Source: Proteles cristata cristata
Taxonomy: Eukaryota > Chordata > Mammalia > Carnivora > Hyaenidae
Length of the DNA: 64,000 nt
Assembly: GCA_017311185.1 (NCBI GenBank)
Contig: JAESUZ010000420.1
Span: forward strand, 310,001-374,000
Direction: 5' to 3'
Below, piece after piece: positions 1-13,100 of the stretch. Position 1 is the first letter of the stretch; each line of letters starts with the position of its first letter. Under the pieces are notes generated by a model. It had not been told where the DNA came from, ran no database searches, and was given only the letters and a program-made list of their open reading frames with translations. The position numbers and the translations under genes were made by a program.

Positions 1-2369
1 TCCTGCTTGTTTCTCAAAGGACTTGCTCAGGGGCACTGCATGAAGGTGAAGGTGGACTAGAAGGCAGGAGGGTGCGGCCATCCGGCTGAGGCCTGGGACT
101 CCTGTGAATGGTGAAGGCAGAGTACTCTGCAGAGAAACCAGATTTGTGCTTCTCACTTTTTAAAAAAACATTTGCAAACCCCCACTTACCAGCATGTCAC
201 ATATTTACATTAAAACATCTTTGTAGGTGCTACTCGGAGGAGGAGCAGCCTTAGTCACATAAGAAACCACCAGGTGTCTGTGAACTAGGGAAGTCTTCTC
301 ACACCATTAGGCCTGCCCTGGCCTCTGAGGGGCATTTACAACAGTAATGACTAACCCTCATGGGGTGTTCGCTGCGGCGCACGCACCGTCTTAACACATT
401 CAAGCCTCATTTTACAGATCAGAGGTTAGGGCAGTGATCAGTGAAGAGCAGCGTGGTGCAGGTTGAGCAGCATGAGTCGCAGTCCACAGGCACAGAAGCT
501 GTGTGTTGTGAGCCATGTGTAGTTTAGAACCTTGCGAACGTACTCTTAACTTTTCATTTTTGTATCTGTGTTTCACTTTTTTGTTTCCCAAACATGCAGT
601 TAATAGAGTAGATTTTACATGTTAATCAGTACATACAGTAAATAAACATACAGGTATTTGTTTTAAGTTTTCATGAAAAGATGAGGAGCGCTGGGCACGC
701 CTCCCTCATCCTTACAGAACTCACTTCTCGTTTACTCAGTGCCGTCAGGGAGCAGGGATCTCACCCAAATAGGTACTTTATGAATCAGAGGTCACAGGCT
801 AAGCACCTTCGCAGTCCTAGCAAGTAAGTGAAATGGAAGATGGAAAGGAGTAATGGGAACTGGGGTAATGTACTGAATTTTTGTACCCCGCCGGAACACC
901 TATGCAAGTCTTTAGAACCCTATGCTGGGCAAACCAGACCATTCTGCAGGCTCAGCTGCCTGTTTGTGGCTGGGCCTCAGACACAGTGATGCTTTCAGTC
1001 CATGCCAGGGAACTTAGAGCCTTCAGGTATCGGGCTCCGCTGCTGCCCAAATAACACCTGAATTTGGTGTTACCTACAGGCCTTTATGTAATTAAGGATT
1101 TGGGGGGCGTTGATCCACTGAACAGGGCTAGCAGCAGTATTGTTCTTCCAGGGCCAAAGTGTTCCAACCCACACTCTGTTGTCCAGCTGACAGTCAAAGG
1201 GTTAAACGAAGAGAGAAACAAATACCCACGTACCCTGCACCCACGTCCAGCGGTGGTTCCCACCTTGACTTCACACGCGCATCTCCTTCCCTCGCATTCC
1301 TCTTTGCCTTCACGTGTACACCTTCCCCGTCATGTGCATACATGTGCACACATATGCACATTCATTACACTTCATCTTTAATACCTCCACAGGAAGTTCC
1401 CCAAGAATAAGGAGAGTCTCTTGTACAACCATGATCCACTCCTATGCGAAGAGGGGATATGCTCAGCAGTATCTTGTAATACATAGTTCATGTTCACATT
1501 TTCACTGGTTCATTCAAGAATGTTGTTTGTTTGTGGTAGGATATCATTTATAAAAAATATAAAACCTGCAAAACTGCCTTCTGTATTGCTTAGAGATGAG
1601 TTCACATACAGCATTTTGAGTGGCTACCACTCGGTGACTCTCTGGGGAAGGGTGGAGATAAGATCAGAGAAAGGTGCACAGGACTTTTCTGTATTAGTTA
1701 TTTCGTACAGGGTATTGTCTGCATTACCCTTTATAGCCTTTACTGCACTTGAGGTTTTTTTTTTGTTCTTTTTTTTTTTTTTTAAGAAATCTCAAAGTCA
1801 TTTGAGGAGTAATGGGGAATGACCAAGAAATGGGGCTGTTTTATTGAAAAAGAAAACGTTAATGTTAAAGTTTCCAGAGACTTTACAGATGAAAATATTG
1901 TTCATCCACCTGTGCTATTTACTAATTTTTCGGTGTGGTTCATGCCCTTGCTGTCCTGGAACTTCTGCTTTTTGCTCTCTACTTGCACCTCTTCCCCCTT
2001 CGTCCATAAACCTAGTTAAGCTTGTATCATCTTTTTAAGAAAAAAATTAAACTCCCAGTCTCTTGAGGAATTACAGCATGTCCCTCCTCCACCATCTTGC
2101 AGAGTGGCCTATATTTGCACTCTGATATGTTACTTGAGTCCTCTGTAGTCTGGCTCCTGCTCCTTGACTAAAATAGCTCTTCCTAAGGTCACTGATCTTC
2201 TAAACAACAAATCCAGACTGAGTTTTAGTTTTAGTTGTGGTAAAAACCACACTTTTCCGTTTTTATCTTAACAGACACCTACATTTTTATTGTTGATGGC
2301 GCCCTCCTGAAAGCTCTTGCATTCTTTCCCTTTTCTTTGACCGATGTGCAGATTTTATTCCCTCCCATG

Positions 2370-2790
2370 GCTTTGCTTCAGATCTCTCTCCAGTTTTAGG
2401 TTCACGTCTTCCAGATGTCTTCAGCTGATGTCAGGCCCCTCAAATTCCACACCTCCAAAATGGAACTTCTCATCTGGCCACATCCCCCTGTCTGTTTCTG
2501 GGTTCTATTGCTCAGAAGGTTGGCACCCCCATTCATCCAGCACCAGCCATCTAGAAATCTTAAACTCATGTCTCATGGGCCACTGGTTGTCCAGGTCTTG
2601 CTGATTCATTTCCCACACATGTCTCAGCTTTCCTCTCCCAGGGACAGCCATCACCACTGGCCCTGTCGAGGTCTGGAGCAGCAGCCCCGAGATTGTCTTG
2701 TATGGCTGTCTCCCCACCGCCCTCACCTCATATCTCAAACCAGAAGCCAGCCTTGATCCCTGCATCACATTTGGTTGGTGGTATTGAAGA
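2370..2790 (+). repeat. L2 fragment
   Basis: CCACACCTCCAAAATGGAAC, TTCTCATCTGGCCACATCCC and CATCCAGCACCAGCCATCTA follow the L2 coding region in sense orientation. Boundaries approximate. Confidence 0.55.
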
Positions 2791-4639
2791 GAGGGTGGCT
2801 TGCAGCCCATTCCAGTCGAGTTTATTGGAAGACTGCCACGTGCACTCATGTCCACATTGTTGGCGCCTGCTTCCAGGCCACCATGGCAGAGTGGGTATCA
2901 CAGAGATGATCTGGCTGGCAAGACTGAGAGAATGCCCACTAATTGGACCCTCACGGGAAAAGCTTTGCCAGCCCTTGGACTAGAGGCCAGAATAATTGAA
3001 AGAAACATTCTGAACTTTGTGCCTTGAGTGCTGTTTGAAGCTGCGCATCTCAGGCTCTCATATTCCCAGTGATACGATATCAGACTTCCCAGAAATATAA
3101 CATCGAAGTACTGTTTACTTCTGAAGGACTTTCTCGTCTGGGGAGAATGAAGTCTTTAAGGCAGAAAGCACATGTTTAACTGTTAAATTTGTTATGTGCA
3201 ATATATTTAATAAGAAGAATAAATGAACTTTCTTGGATCTAAATTCTTCTTGAGCAGATTATACCGTTAATTTACAAATCACTTGAATTATAGCCAGTCT
3301 TTGCTCTGCCCCCACATGTCCGCTTTGCTTTTGTGCAGAGACACTAGGAAATGGCATCTTTCTTCTTCTTGTGGTGTGCTAGAGCTGCTCCCTCCCACGG
3401 ACCGTGAAGAGACTAGGAGCTGTGCTGGTTTGGATTTCCAGGGTTCTGCAGTCTTCCAGATCTTAGTTTGCCTACATCAGTGCAGTGTGTACAAATTTGT
3501 GTTTTGCACCACTCAGTAAAACTCTGCTGCCCCCCTTCCTCGCACCAGCACAGGGTTTCACAGCCTCACTGTTTCTCTCTCTGTTTCCTGGAAAAACTTA
3601 ACAGGATTGTTAATAAGGTTCCTCTAGGTTTATATTCTGGATCATTTGTGGTGATGAGTTTTGGTTTCCTTAGCTGTAAGGAAAACATACTAAAAATTTG
3701 ACCTCTCCCAATTCTGAAATGGTCTCAGTCTATGTGAAACGTTTTGGTTGCAATCGCTGAGGAATCCTGTTCTTCTTACACCTTTAGTTAAGACTAGGCT
3801 CTCCCACCTCTGTCTAAGCAGCACATTTTTCATAACCAAAAGGTCCTTGGTAAACGTTTTCCAAAATACTCTTTTAACCTAGGTTTTTTTGAAAGTATCA
3901 AATAGTTTCCTGATTAAAAATAGAATTTTAGCTAATAAATGCTGATGGTGTCTCTCATTTTGCTAAAATACATAGAAATATATAGCAAAAGACACATTTA
4001 GACCATTACCACCACCTCCAAACTATCTCATGACTAGATTCTGAGAAATTTTACTAATATTAAAGGTGATAGAATTTGTTTTGCAAAATCTATCCTGTTT
4101 GCTGGGGTTTTTTGTTTGCTTGCTTGCTTTTGAAGTATTCTGACATAAAAAGGCTTCATATTTTGGGTAAGTAGATCTATGTCCTTTCTTTTGTGGGCTT
4201 TTTGTTTTTGTGTTTATTTTGCTGTCTTTTGTATAAAAAATTCTCATTCCTGGTAACTTCATGGTTTCATCTTTTAACACATTAACCATATGAGATGATT
4301 TTTGACAAATTTTGTCTCATTTCAGGAAATCTTTTTAAAGTATTGAATATTCCTTTTCTCCTATTGATTTAAAATGCTAACATCTCACCAATTCTTGGGA
4401 CTGTTCCTGGTTTACTATTGCTGTTCAGTCGAAGCTTAGACCCTTGGGCAGGGCCTTGCTGGTTAGCTGTTGCATGATCATGCGGTCCATCCCCCCTCCA
4501 CCCACCCTTTCCCACTCTGAGACTGTTTTGAATTCTCTCTCTGTTTTACATGAATCTTTACGTCACTTTAACCAAGTTACAGACTCCTGCTAGCAGTTTC
4601 TTTTCATTGAATTAAACTTTAAGAAAGAATATTATTATA

Positions 4640-5040
4640 TCTTCATATTCAGGAACAAGTTTCTCTACCTAGTCGAGTTGTCTTGTGTGGCCTACAATAA
4701 AATATAATCATAAATGACTTTAAATATTTTTGTTAGCTTCATTCCAAGTTGCTTTATGGTTTTTGTGGCTATTGCAGTTAGGATCCTTTTTCGATCACAT
4801 CTTCGCATTGACTATTTCTGGCGTAGAGGAAAAAGTTAACCTACTTTGTTTCTTTTCTGCTCTCCTTACCTTTTTTCTGGATCATATTTCATCAGTCAGT
4901 ACTTCCAGCACAAGGCTGAATATTAGTGTTGACAACACCTGTCCTACCTTTTCCCTGTCATTATGGGAATGCTTTTGCGGTTTCACTGTTAAATTCCAAG
5001 TCTGTTCCTTTATTTTCAGCTTAGGTAGTTTTGTCTAACA
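4640..5040 (-). repeat. L1 ORF2 fragment, antisense
   Basis: GTACTTCCAGCACAAGGCTG, then GTTGACAACACCTGTCCTAC and ATGGGAATGCTTTTGCGGTT match the antisense reading of L1 ORF2. Interrupted; no function. Confidence 0.7.
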
Positions 5041-5544
5041 TTCTCAATCTTACTTGTTCCTGCTGTGTGGAAGTGGCAAGAAACACACACTCATGTGTGG
5101 AAAAACAAAAGAATGGTAACAAGTACTTTTGCTCTAGTCTTTGAGAAGAAGAAGAAGATGATGATGATGGCTTGATTATTTGGATTTGGAGAAAAGTGGA
5201 TAGATTTGAGACTTGACAATGTTTTGGATTTGCCGTGCACAGGAAGCAAGCAAGGAGAAATCTTAGGTTTTAGGAAACTTAAACTGAGATGAAGGAAACC
5301 AATAAAGAAGCAGGAACTTCCCGCCTCACCCCCCACCTTTGGGAGGAGGCGCCTGTGGGGGAATGATTCAGGAATTAGCATCCTTTGTGAGTTATGTAGA
5401 GATTTAAAGTAAGCAGGTTGTTGTATGCTTTTTAATTTTTTTCTTTATGAGATTTATGAGATAGACATGATGGAGTGAAAAATGTGCTTTGGAGACAGGG
5501 CTGAAAAATCACAGTAATTGTCAATATAAATTAGTGATAATAAG

Positions 5545-5790
5545 TGCTCTCATTTATTAAGCACCTAATTGGGATCAGACATGGTTCAAAGCACTTTTAA
5601 TTATTAACCACTCAATCTTCCAGCTACTCTTTGAGCTAGTTATTATTATCGTTCCTGCTTTACAGATGAGGAAACTAATTTGCAGAAAGATTGAAGATCT
5701 TGCCTGTGATCACACAGCTAGTAAATGGTAGAGCATCTTTTAAGTCCGAGCGGTCTGGCTACAGAACTGTGCTCTTAATTTGGCACAACT
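5545..5790 (-). repeat. MIR, antisense, near full length
   Basis: ACAGATGAGGAAACTAATTT and GATCACACAGCTAGTAAATG are hallmark reverse-complement MIR phrases. Confidence 0.85.
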
Positions 5791-6044
5791 GTACCAAATT
5801 GTGCTCCGTGGAGCAGGTACTTGAAGCTGGTGTCAAACTAAATACTTTGTACAGGACAGTATAGCTCACAGCTGGCTAATGTGGTCCTGCGTGTAGCCCC
5901 ATTTTGCAGACTCGGTCATACAGCTGCTGCATAGAGCCCAAACTTGAATCTTGGTGTCTGTAGAGTTCCAGCCGTGTTTTTATTAGCCACCTAGTTTTTT
6001 GGGGGTTTTTTTGTTTTTGTTTTTGTTTTTTTTAACCCAAGTGC

Positions 6045-6175
6045 TGAGTCCCGTCTTCCTCACCTGATTCACTATAACTTAACCTCTGGGCCTCGATTTT
6101 CCTGTCTACAAAGTCAAAGGTAATAGCTGTGCTCTAGGGTCGTTCCAAGGAGTCAGTGACAAAAATGCATAGAAA
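6045..6175 (+). repeat. MIR fragment
   Basis: ACTTAACCTCTGGGCCTCGA, then TTTTCCTGTCTACAAAGTCA and AGGGTCGTTCCAAGGAGTCA follow MIR in sense order. Confidence 0.65.
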
Positions 6176-7324
6176 ACACATGAGCCATGGTACTGAATAA
6201 TGTTGCTGGTGGTGCAGGTGCTAGTTTATTGGTTTGTTTATGCCCAGTGAGACAGACTGTTCAGTGTCCTGTGTTTCGTGACAAACTTCATTTGGCAGTT
6301 GAAAAACCTGACTCAAACAGGGAGTGGAGATCAGAGTCTCTCAGAACTTTACATTTCATGTATTTGGTGAATTATGTATACACTTCTGGTTTCTCTCTAG
6401 CCTTTTTTTCTGCTACTCTTTTCTAGCTCATAATGTTTTGCCACTTGAAGGTTGTGCTTTGAGACAAGATGATACCAGGTGAACGTGATTTTCCACATTA
6501 GCAGTATCCTGGTAGTGAGTTATATTTGTTTTCTAGGCCTCCAACCCCTGGCGGTTGGTTCATTAGGTCTGGGATGTGACTTAAACACAGTTTAAGTCTA
6601 AACAGTTATTCAGAAGCACTATATAGGATTCTGATTACCACTCTAGTCGAGAACTACAATAGAATATAAGCAACCCCTTAAAGATCGTCTAAATGCAGAC
6701 ATCTTATGCAGGTTAGCATCTCTGAGGAACTTTTAACTACCAGATCCTTAGACCAAATGAGAGTAATGAATCTGGAGAAGCATTAGAAGTATGAGAACTG
6801 CCTGCCCCCTCCCTGCGGTAAAATAACTAGATAATGAGATAAAGCAGTGAGGCCAAAATGACTGGATTATATGACTGGTCATTAATGGTGCCCAGTGTCC
6901 ACACTTGATTTTTTAATCATCATAATTCTGCATCATAAGCTTCTTAAAAAAACATGGCTATGAAGGTAAATTAAGTTTTTATGAAGGGGAATGGAACTAA
7001 AAATACTCTTGTGTGCAGTATTTCAGGTTGAAGATAAGCACTAATGAAATGGAAATATAATGAAAAGGCTTTGTAATTTTTATAAACATGTTATAATACC
7101 CAAAACAGTTGTGTGAAAAATCCGTTCTAAGAAAGGGAAGACGAGAAGGCATTTCTAGTATATTTCTAATAGGTTTAATCAATTTGTCCTCACCCCTCTA
7201 CTTCTCAGCACTTCACTGCTTTCTCAACACCTCTAGGCCTAGGTTGCCTCCTTATCTGAATACATTTACTACAACCTCGTCCTTCCCGACACCAAAATTC
7301 TTTTACTTGCTGATAAGGTGACAG

Positions 7325-7445
7325 TTTGTTCATTCACCAAATATTTATTGAGGGGGCTCTTATGTTCCAGGTGCTGCTCTAGGCTCATAAGATAACATCA
7401 GTGAACAAAGCAGCAAAGTACCCTTCCCGTGTGGGATTAACGACT
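7325..7445 (-). repeat. L2 3' end, antisense
   Basis: CATTCACCAAATATTTATTG, then CCAGGTGCTGCTCTAGGCTC and CAGTGAACAAAGCAG; the classic antisense L2 terminus, 150 bp before the first exon. Confidence 0.75.
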
Positions 7446-7590
7446 GGATAAGAAACGTTGGCAGCTGGCCTTTGTAACCATACTGCCAAGTATTGTATCT
7501 TGTTAATGTAGAGGAGCCATATACATTTGTGGTGTACTTAACGTTTTTTTCAGACCCTTCACAAGTGTCTGTACTTCTCCTTTATTCTAG

Positions 7591-10176
7591 ATCTAAACCA
7601 CAATACTTCAGGATCCCATTATGAAAATTTGCAGCGGGGACCTGTGTCTTCTCCGAGTGACTCTAGCACAAATTGTAAGAATGCTGCTGTGAACGACTCC
7701 CCTGAAAAAGAAGCATGGCCCTCAGTCCCTGGCAGTGATCCAGAGTTGGCTTCAGAATGTATGGATGCTGATTCTGTCTCCAGTTCTGAATCAGAGAGAA
7801 ACATCACTGTCATGGCTTCAGGGAACACAGGTGGTGAAAAAGATGGCCTTCGGAATAGCACTGGACTTGGTTCCCAAAACAAGTTTGTGGTTGGTAGCAG
7901 CAGCAATAACGTGGGCCATGGAAGCAGTACTGGGCCGTGGGCTTTTTCCCATGGAGCCATGATAAGCACATGTCAGGTCTCTGTGGATGCTCCTGAAAGC
8001 AAACCAGAAAGTAGCAACAGCAGAATGAATGCTTGGGGCACTGTAAGTTCTTCATCAAATGGAGGGTTAAATCCAAGCACTTTGAATCCAGCTAGCAACC
8101 ATGGTGCCTGGCCAGTATTAGAAAACAACGGACTTGCCCTAAAAGGGCCTGTAGGGAGCGGTAGTTCCGGCATCAATATTCAGTGCAGTACCATAGGCCA
8201 GATGCCTAACAATCAGAGTATTAACTCTAAAGTGGGTGGTTCTTCCACCCATGGTACCTGGGGAAGCCTTCAGGAAACTTGTGAATCTGAAGTAAGTGGT
8301 ACACAGAAGGTTTCATTCAGTGGTCAACCTCAGAATATTACCACTGAAATGACTGGACCAAATAACACTACTAACTTTATGACCTCTAGTTTACCAAACT
8401 CCGGTTCAGTACAGAATAATGAACTGCCTAGTAATACAGGGGCCTGGCGTGTGAGCACAATGAATCCTCCTCAGATACAGGCTCCATCAGTTATGAATGG
8501 CACTTCCCTTTCTCACCTTAGCAATGGAGAGTCAAAAAGCGGAGGCTCTTACGGTACTACGTGGGGTGCCTATGGTTCTAATTACTCTGGAGACAAATGT
8601 TCGAGCCCTAATGGCCAAGCTAATGGTGACACTGTGAATGCAACTCTAATGCAGCCTGGCATAAATGGGCCTGTGGGCACTAACTTTCAAGTTAATGCAA
8701 ATAAAGGAGGAGGCGTGTGGGAGTCTGGGGCAGCGGGTTCCCAGAGCACGTCGTGGGGAAGCGGGAATGGCGCCAGTTCTGGAGGAAGTCGAAGAGGATG
8801 GGGAGCTCCCGCACAAAACACTGGCACTAACCTACCCGGCGTGGAGTGGAGCAAACTGCCTAGCAATCAGCATTCCAGTGACGGTGCAAACGGCAACGGT
8901 AAGAAGTTTACAAATGGATGGAAATCTACTGAGGAAGAGGATCAGGGTTCTGCCACATCTCAGACAAACGAGCAGAACAGTGTGTGGGCCAAGACAGGAG
9001 GTACAGTGGAGAGTGAAGGTAGTACAGAAAGCACTGGACGCCTCGAGGAAAAAGCAACTGGGGAAAATCAGAGTAGAGATAGGAGGAAAATTGATCAGCA
9101 CACATTACTCCAAAGCATCGTGAACAGAACTGACTTGGATCCACGTGTCCTGTCCAACTCTGGTTGGGGACAGACTCCGATTAAGCAGAATACTGCCTGG
9201 GACACCGAAACATCACCTAGAGGGGAAAGAAAGACTGACAACGGGACAGAGGCCTGGGGAGGCTCTGCCACACAGACTTTTAACTCAGGGGCATGTGTAG
9301 ATAAGACTAGCCCTACTAGTAACGAGACCTCATCTGTATCGGGGTGGGGGGATCCCAGACCTGCTCTGCGGTGGGGAGATCCCAAAGGCTCGAACTGCCA
9401 GGGGGGATGGGAAGATGATTCTGCTGCTACAGGAACGGTCAAGAGCAATCAGTGGGGGAACTGCAAAGAAGAGAAGTCCGCGTGGAATGATTCGCAAAAG
9501 AGCAAACAGGGATGGGGTGACGGACAAAAATCAAACCAAGGGTGGGCCGTGTCTGCCAGCGACAACTGGGGAGAGACGTCAAGGAGTAACCATTGGGGTG
9601 AGGCTAATAAGAAATCTAGCTCAGGAGGCAGTGACAGTGACCGGTCCGTTTCCGGTTGGAACGAACTTGGTAAAACTAGTTCTTTTACTTGGGGAAATAA
9701 CATAAATCCAAATAATTCATCAGGATGGGATGAATCTTCTAAACCTAATCCTTCCCAGGGATGGGGAGATCCTCCAAAGTCTAATCAGTCTCTAGGTTGG
9801 GGAGATTCGTCGAAGCCAGTCAGTTCTCCAGACTGGAACAAGCCACAAGACCTTGTCGGATCCTGGGGGATCCCGGCAGCTGCAGGCAAACCTCCCGGTA
9901 CAGGCTGGCTGGGAGGACCCATACCAGCCCCGACAAAGGAAGAGGAGCCCACAGGCTGGGAGGAACCATCCCCAGAGTCCATACGTCGCAAAATGGAGAT
10001 TGATGACGGAACTTCGGCTTGGGGAGACCCAAGCAAGTACAACTACAAAAATGTGAACATGTGGAACAGAAACGTCCCAAACGGCAGCGGCCGTTCCGAC
10101 CAGCAAGCACAGGTTCAGCAGCTGCTACCGTCGTCTGCAAGTGCCATCTCCAGCAAAGAGGCGGGCGGCGGCTCTG
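7591..10176 (+). CDS. TNRC6A: TNRC6A exon 1 in window: large GW-repeat exon
   Basis: Encodes residues 1-862 and is the main Argonaute-binding platform. It carries about 36 tryptophans, mostly as GW, WG or WGD in a Ser/Asn/Gly-rich, probably disordered chain. The block [18 protein letters not shown] followed by SGWGQ (about residues 497-520) is also conserved in TNRC6B. Near-tandem units ([20 protein letters not shown] and [14 protein letters not shown]) lie around 9,500-9,810. The Ago-hook stretch starts near 9941: [20 protein letters not shown], then DDGTSAWGD. The acceptor is TTTATTCTAG at 7581-7590 and the donor CTCTG/GTAAGT at 10176/10177. Entry is phase 1 (G/AT, Asp) and exit is phase 1. 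Confidence 0.96.
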
Positions 10177-13100
10177 GTAAGTTTTCACCGGACCCAGGCT
10201 GGTGGCGTCCCACGGTACTCCCCAGGACTGCAAGCCTCATTTCCCTTTACTGTTGCTGTGAGATTTGAGTCACAGACTATTTGGAGATGCACGCAAAGGG
10301 CTTTTTTAGGCTAATGCAGGAGAAGGAGAAGATGATAGGCAAGGTAACATGAGAGAATGGAGCTCTGCCAGTGGCCATGCTGGTTGGGACCCTCACGTGC
10401 TCCATTTTTTGTTAGGAAGAGGGCAGAAGGCAGAGTCGGAAAAGTGGTGTCAAGTGGGAATGCCGTACATTTCCCATGTCGCCTGAGTCAGGCAGTTATG
10501 TCTTGGTTTTGTTATTTGACTACAGTATTCCCAGAAATATAGCAAGTATCCAAGTAGAATACTCTAAATACTGGGTGCTGAATTTGGCCTTAGAAATTTA
10601 TTTAAGGAGGCTCATGAAATCCAAGTCCATTAGATATGCCATGTATCTAACAGATAGTACTTTCCTGGTGGTATATTCCACTTTCCTTCCATAACAACGA
10701 ATTCCCATCTCTGCAGGTTATCTTGACAATGACATTTTCACCAAGTGTCATTGGAATGCATTGTCTTCGTTAACGGAGGTTTTATTGAATAATAATCCCA
10801 TTGGATGAAGTGATAGCAGTGTTTTCACAAACTAACCTCTCCGCATCTACTTAGTCTCCCAAGTAGAGTTCATTGTATTAATTTAGATTTAATTCTTAGA
10901 AGAAATAGGTATGTATCTGAGGGAAAGGCTGTTTTGGTTATTTTAAACAATGTTTATAAGGCTTTGCTTTGGACAACTTAACTCTTCAGAATTTTTAAGA
11001 CGCATTGTCTGGCATATATAAAAATTGGATGCTACCTCTTGTTAGTCTGGTAGTTAATTTTTTTTTTATCCCAGAACCGTGATTTGAAAGGTTGCACTTG
11101 TGATAAAAATTTCATATGCATGCTATTACCCGGCTTGATTACTTGCTTGAATTCTCTAGGTTTGGCTCAGAATGACTTGCTTTTCCAGGAATTAAATTCA
11201 TCTTCAAAGGAAGATGACTTGCCGCAATTAAGGTTATTCAAGAAACAATTTGCTCTACACCTAGAGGGCAGTTATGAAAGAAGAGGTGAAAAAATTCACA
11301 CCATGTAGTTAAGCTGTAATAATGGGAAATGATTTGTCATCTTTACATAAAACAGATGCCATCTCTTTTTGCCCATCACAGCATCATTATTAGATACATG
11401 GATGTGAAGGTCTTTATCTTTTGTTCCTTAAGTATTCCTTCCTGCCCCTTATTCCATCACACCCCCTACCATGTGCTGATGACTTCTTTTCCCACATTTT
11501 CTAAAGGCTGGGGTGAGCCCTGGGGGGAGCCTTCTACTCCAGCCACAACTGTGGATAATGGTACTTCAGCATGGGGTAAACCCATAGACAGTGGTCCCAG
11601 CTGGGGGGAGCCCATGGCTGCGGCATCCAGCACGTCCACGTGGGGCTCCGGCTCTGTTGGTCCTCAAGCATTAAGCAAATCTGGTAAGTTGTTGATAATC
11701 CCTGGTAGCTATTTTGTCACAGTGGTGATCTCTCATGGACTATGACTAAATAATCAGATAATGTTTATATCATTGGTAAATGTGTCCATGTATCATCATA
11801 TTAGATGATTTCACTGTTTGAGTTTGTAACTTGGTTTGTTCTTTTATCATTGTGCATTTTCTTACTTTCCCTTAGCGCTGTGTTAACTATTAAAGATTTG
11901 CACATACTTCACCAAGTATAAATTATACTTTACCAAATAAGATTATCTAGTAATCGTCAAGCAGCTTTTATGCCATCTGACATAAGAGACTCAATATATA
12001 GCCGCGTGGACGCGTATACAAAATGTCTGGCTCAGGTTTCAGATAATTCCCTGAATATTATATGTAAAATGAGCAAGTTCAGGAAGGACCTCCTGTTATT
12101 TAGATGAGCACTGTCACTATACCATAAGTTGTGTGTGGGAAGTACCCCATAGGACTTCCAAAGGCTGAATGTAGAAATGAGATACTTTATACTTGTGACT
12201 TGTAATACTTTTTGGTCATTCTCATTGAAAGTATATATCAAAATGAATTCGTTTAAACTTCCTCCATCTTCTTTGCCCTGTGCGCTGCCATACAGAATGT
12301 TAAGTGAGTATGAACAAGAAGGCCACCATTGTTCCCTCTTAGGGACCTTCTGTTTGTAAAAGCATGGGAGATGATTCATGGAAATTTTTAATTTAAGAAC
12401 ATTCTGACTTAGGCATGCCTGGCTGCCTCAGTCAGTGGAGTGTGTAACTCCTGATCTCCGGGTCGTGGGTTTGGGTCCCATGTTGGATGTAGAGATTACT
12501 TAAAAATTCTTGCTTAATGGAACTTTTAGCTCAGTATAAAACATATGCTTCTGCCATGTAAATTTGGGAAAGGAAGTAAAAATAGGGGTTTTTTTTTAGG
12601 TGTCCCTGGTCTCGCCCCACCCCATTAATGAGTGCACATCCTCCAGAAAGAATTGTTGAATTACAGCATTCTCTTTGTATCACAAATCCACAATCAGGGC
12701 CAAAATCTATGCAAGATGGCTGGTGTGGTGATGATATGCCGTTGCCTGGAAATCGCCCCACTGGCTGGGAAGAAGAAGAGGATGTAGAGATTGGAATGTG
12801 GAATAGTAATTCATCTCAAGAGCTTAACTCATCTTTAAATTGGCCACCATATACAAAGAAAATGTCATCGAAGGTAAACATTTCAAGGGCACAGCCCTTG
12901 AAACTTTGAATTCCAAAGGTAGTTTACCCTCAGAAAATCACTGTCCTGCCTGCCCATTTATGGTGACCAGTACAGTCTAGGCAGTCCCCGACTTAGGTGT
13001 AGTCTCGTGTGCGGGCAGCCGCCTAGAAAACCGTAAGGCCACAGGAACTTCCTTTCTCCCCACTGCTGCAGCTTGGGATTTCTCTCCTCCTCCCCCTCTA

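Larger units (their letters stand above)
1..7590 (+). other. TNRC6A: upstream TNRC6A intron (3' part)
   Basis: No coding exon is recognisable: the Gln/Pro-rich N-terminal TNRC6A exons are not here. The stretch is AT-rich and has no carnivore SINE. It holds older repeats only: L2 near 2370-2790, an antisense L1 piece at 4640-5040, MIRs near 5545-5790 and 6045-6175, and an L2 end at 7325-7445. There is a poly-T at 1746-1783 and a GAA/GAT trinucleotide patch at 5144-5169. Nothing else stands out. Confidence 0.8.

Noticed and set aside
1064..1381. Overlapping short frames at 1.06-1.55 kb
   Set aside because: Low-complexity CA/TG-rich intron sequence; no splice sites of matching phase and no similarity to TNRC6A N-terminal exons.
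9095..10233. Antisense frames of 104-137 codons opposite the GW exon
   Set aside because: Shadows of the biased Ser/Gly/Trp coding sequence; no start context or domain, and the plus strand is clearly coding.
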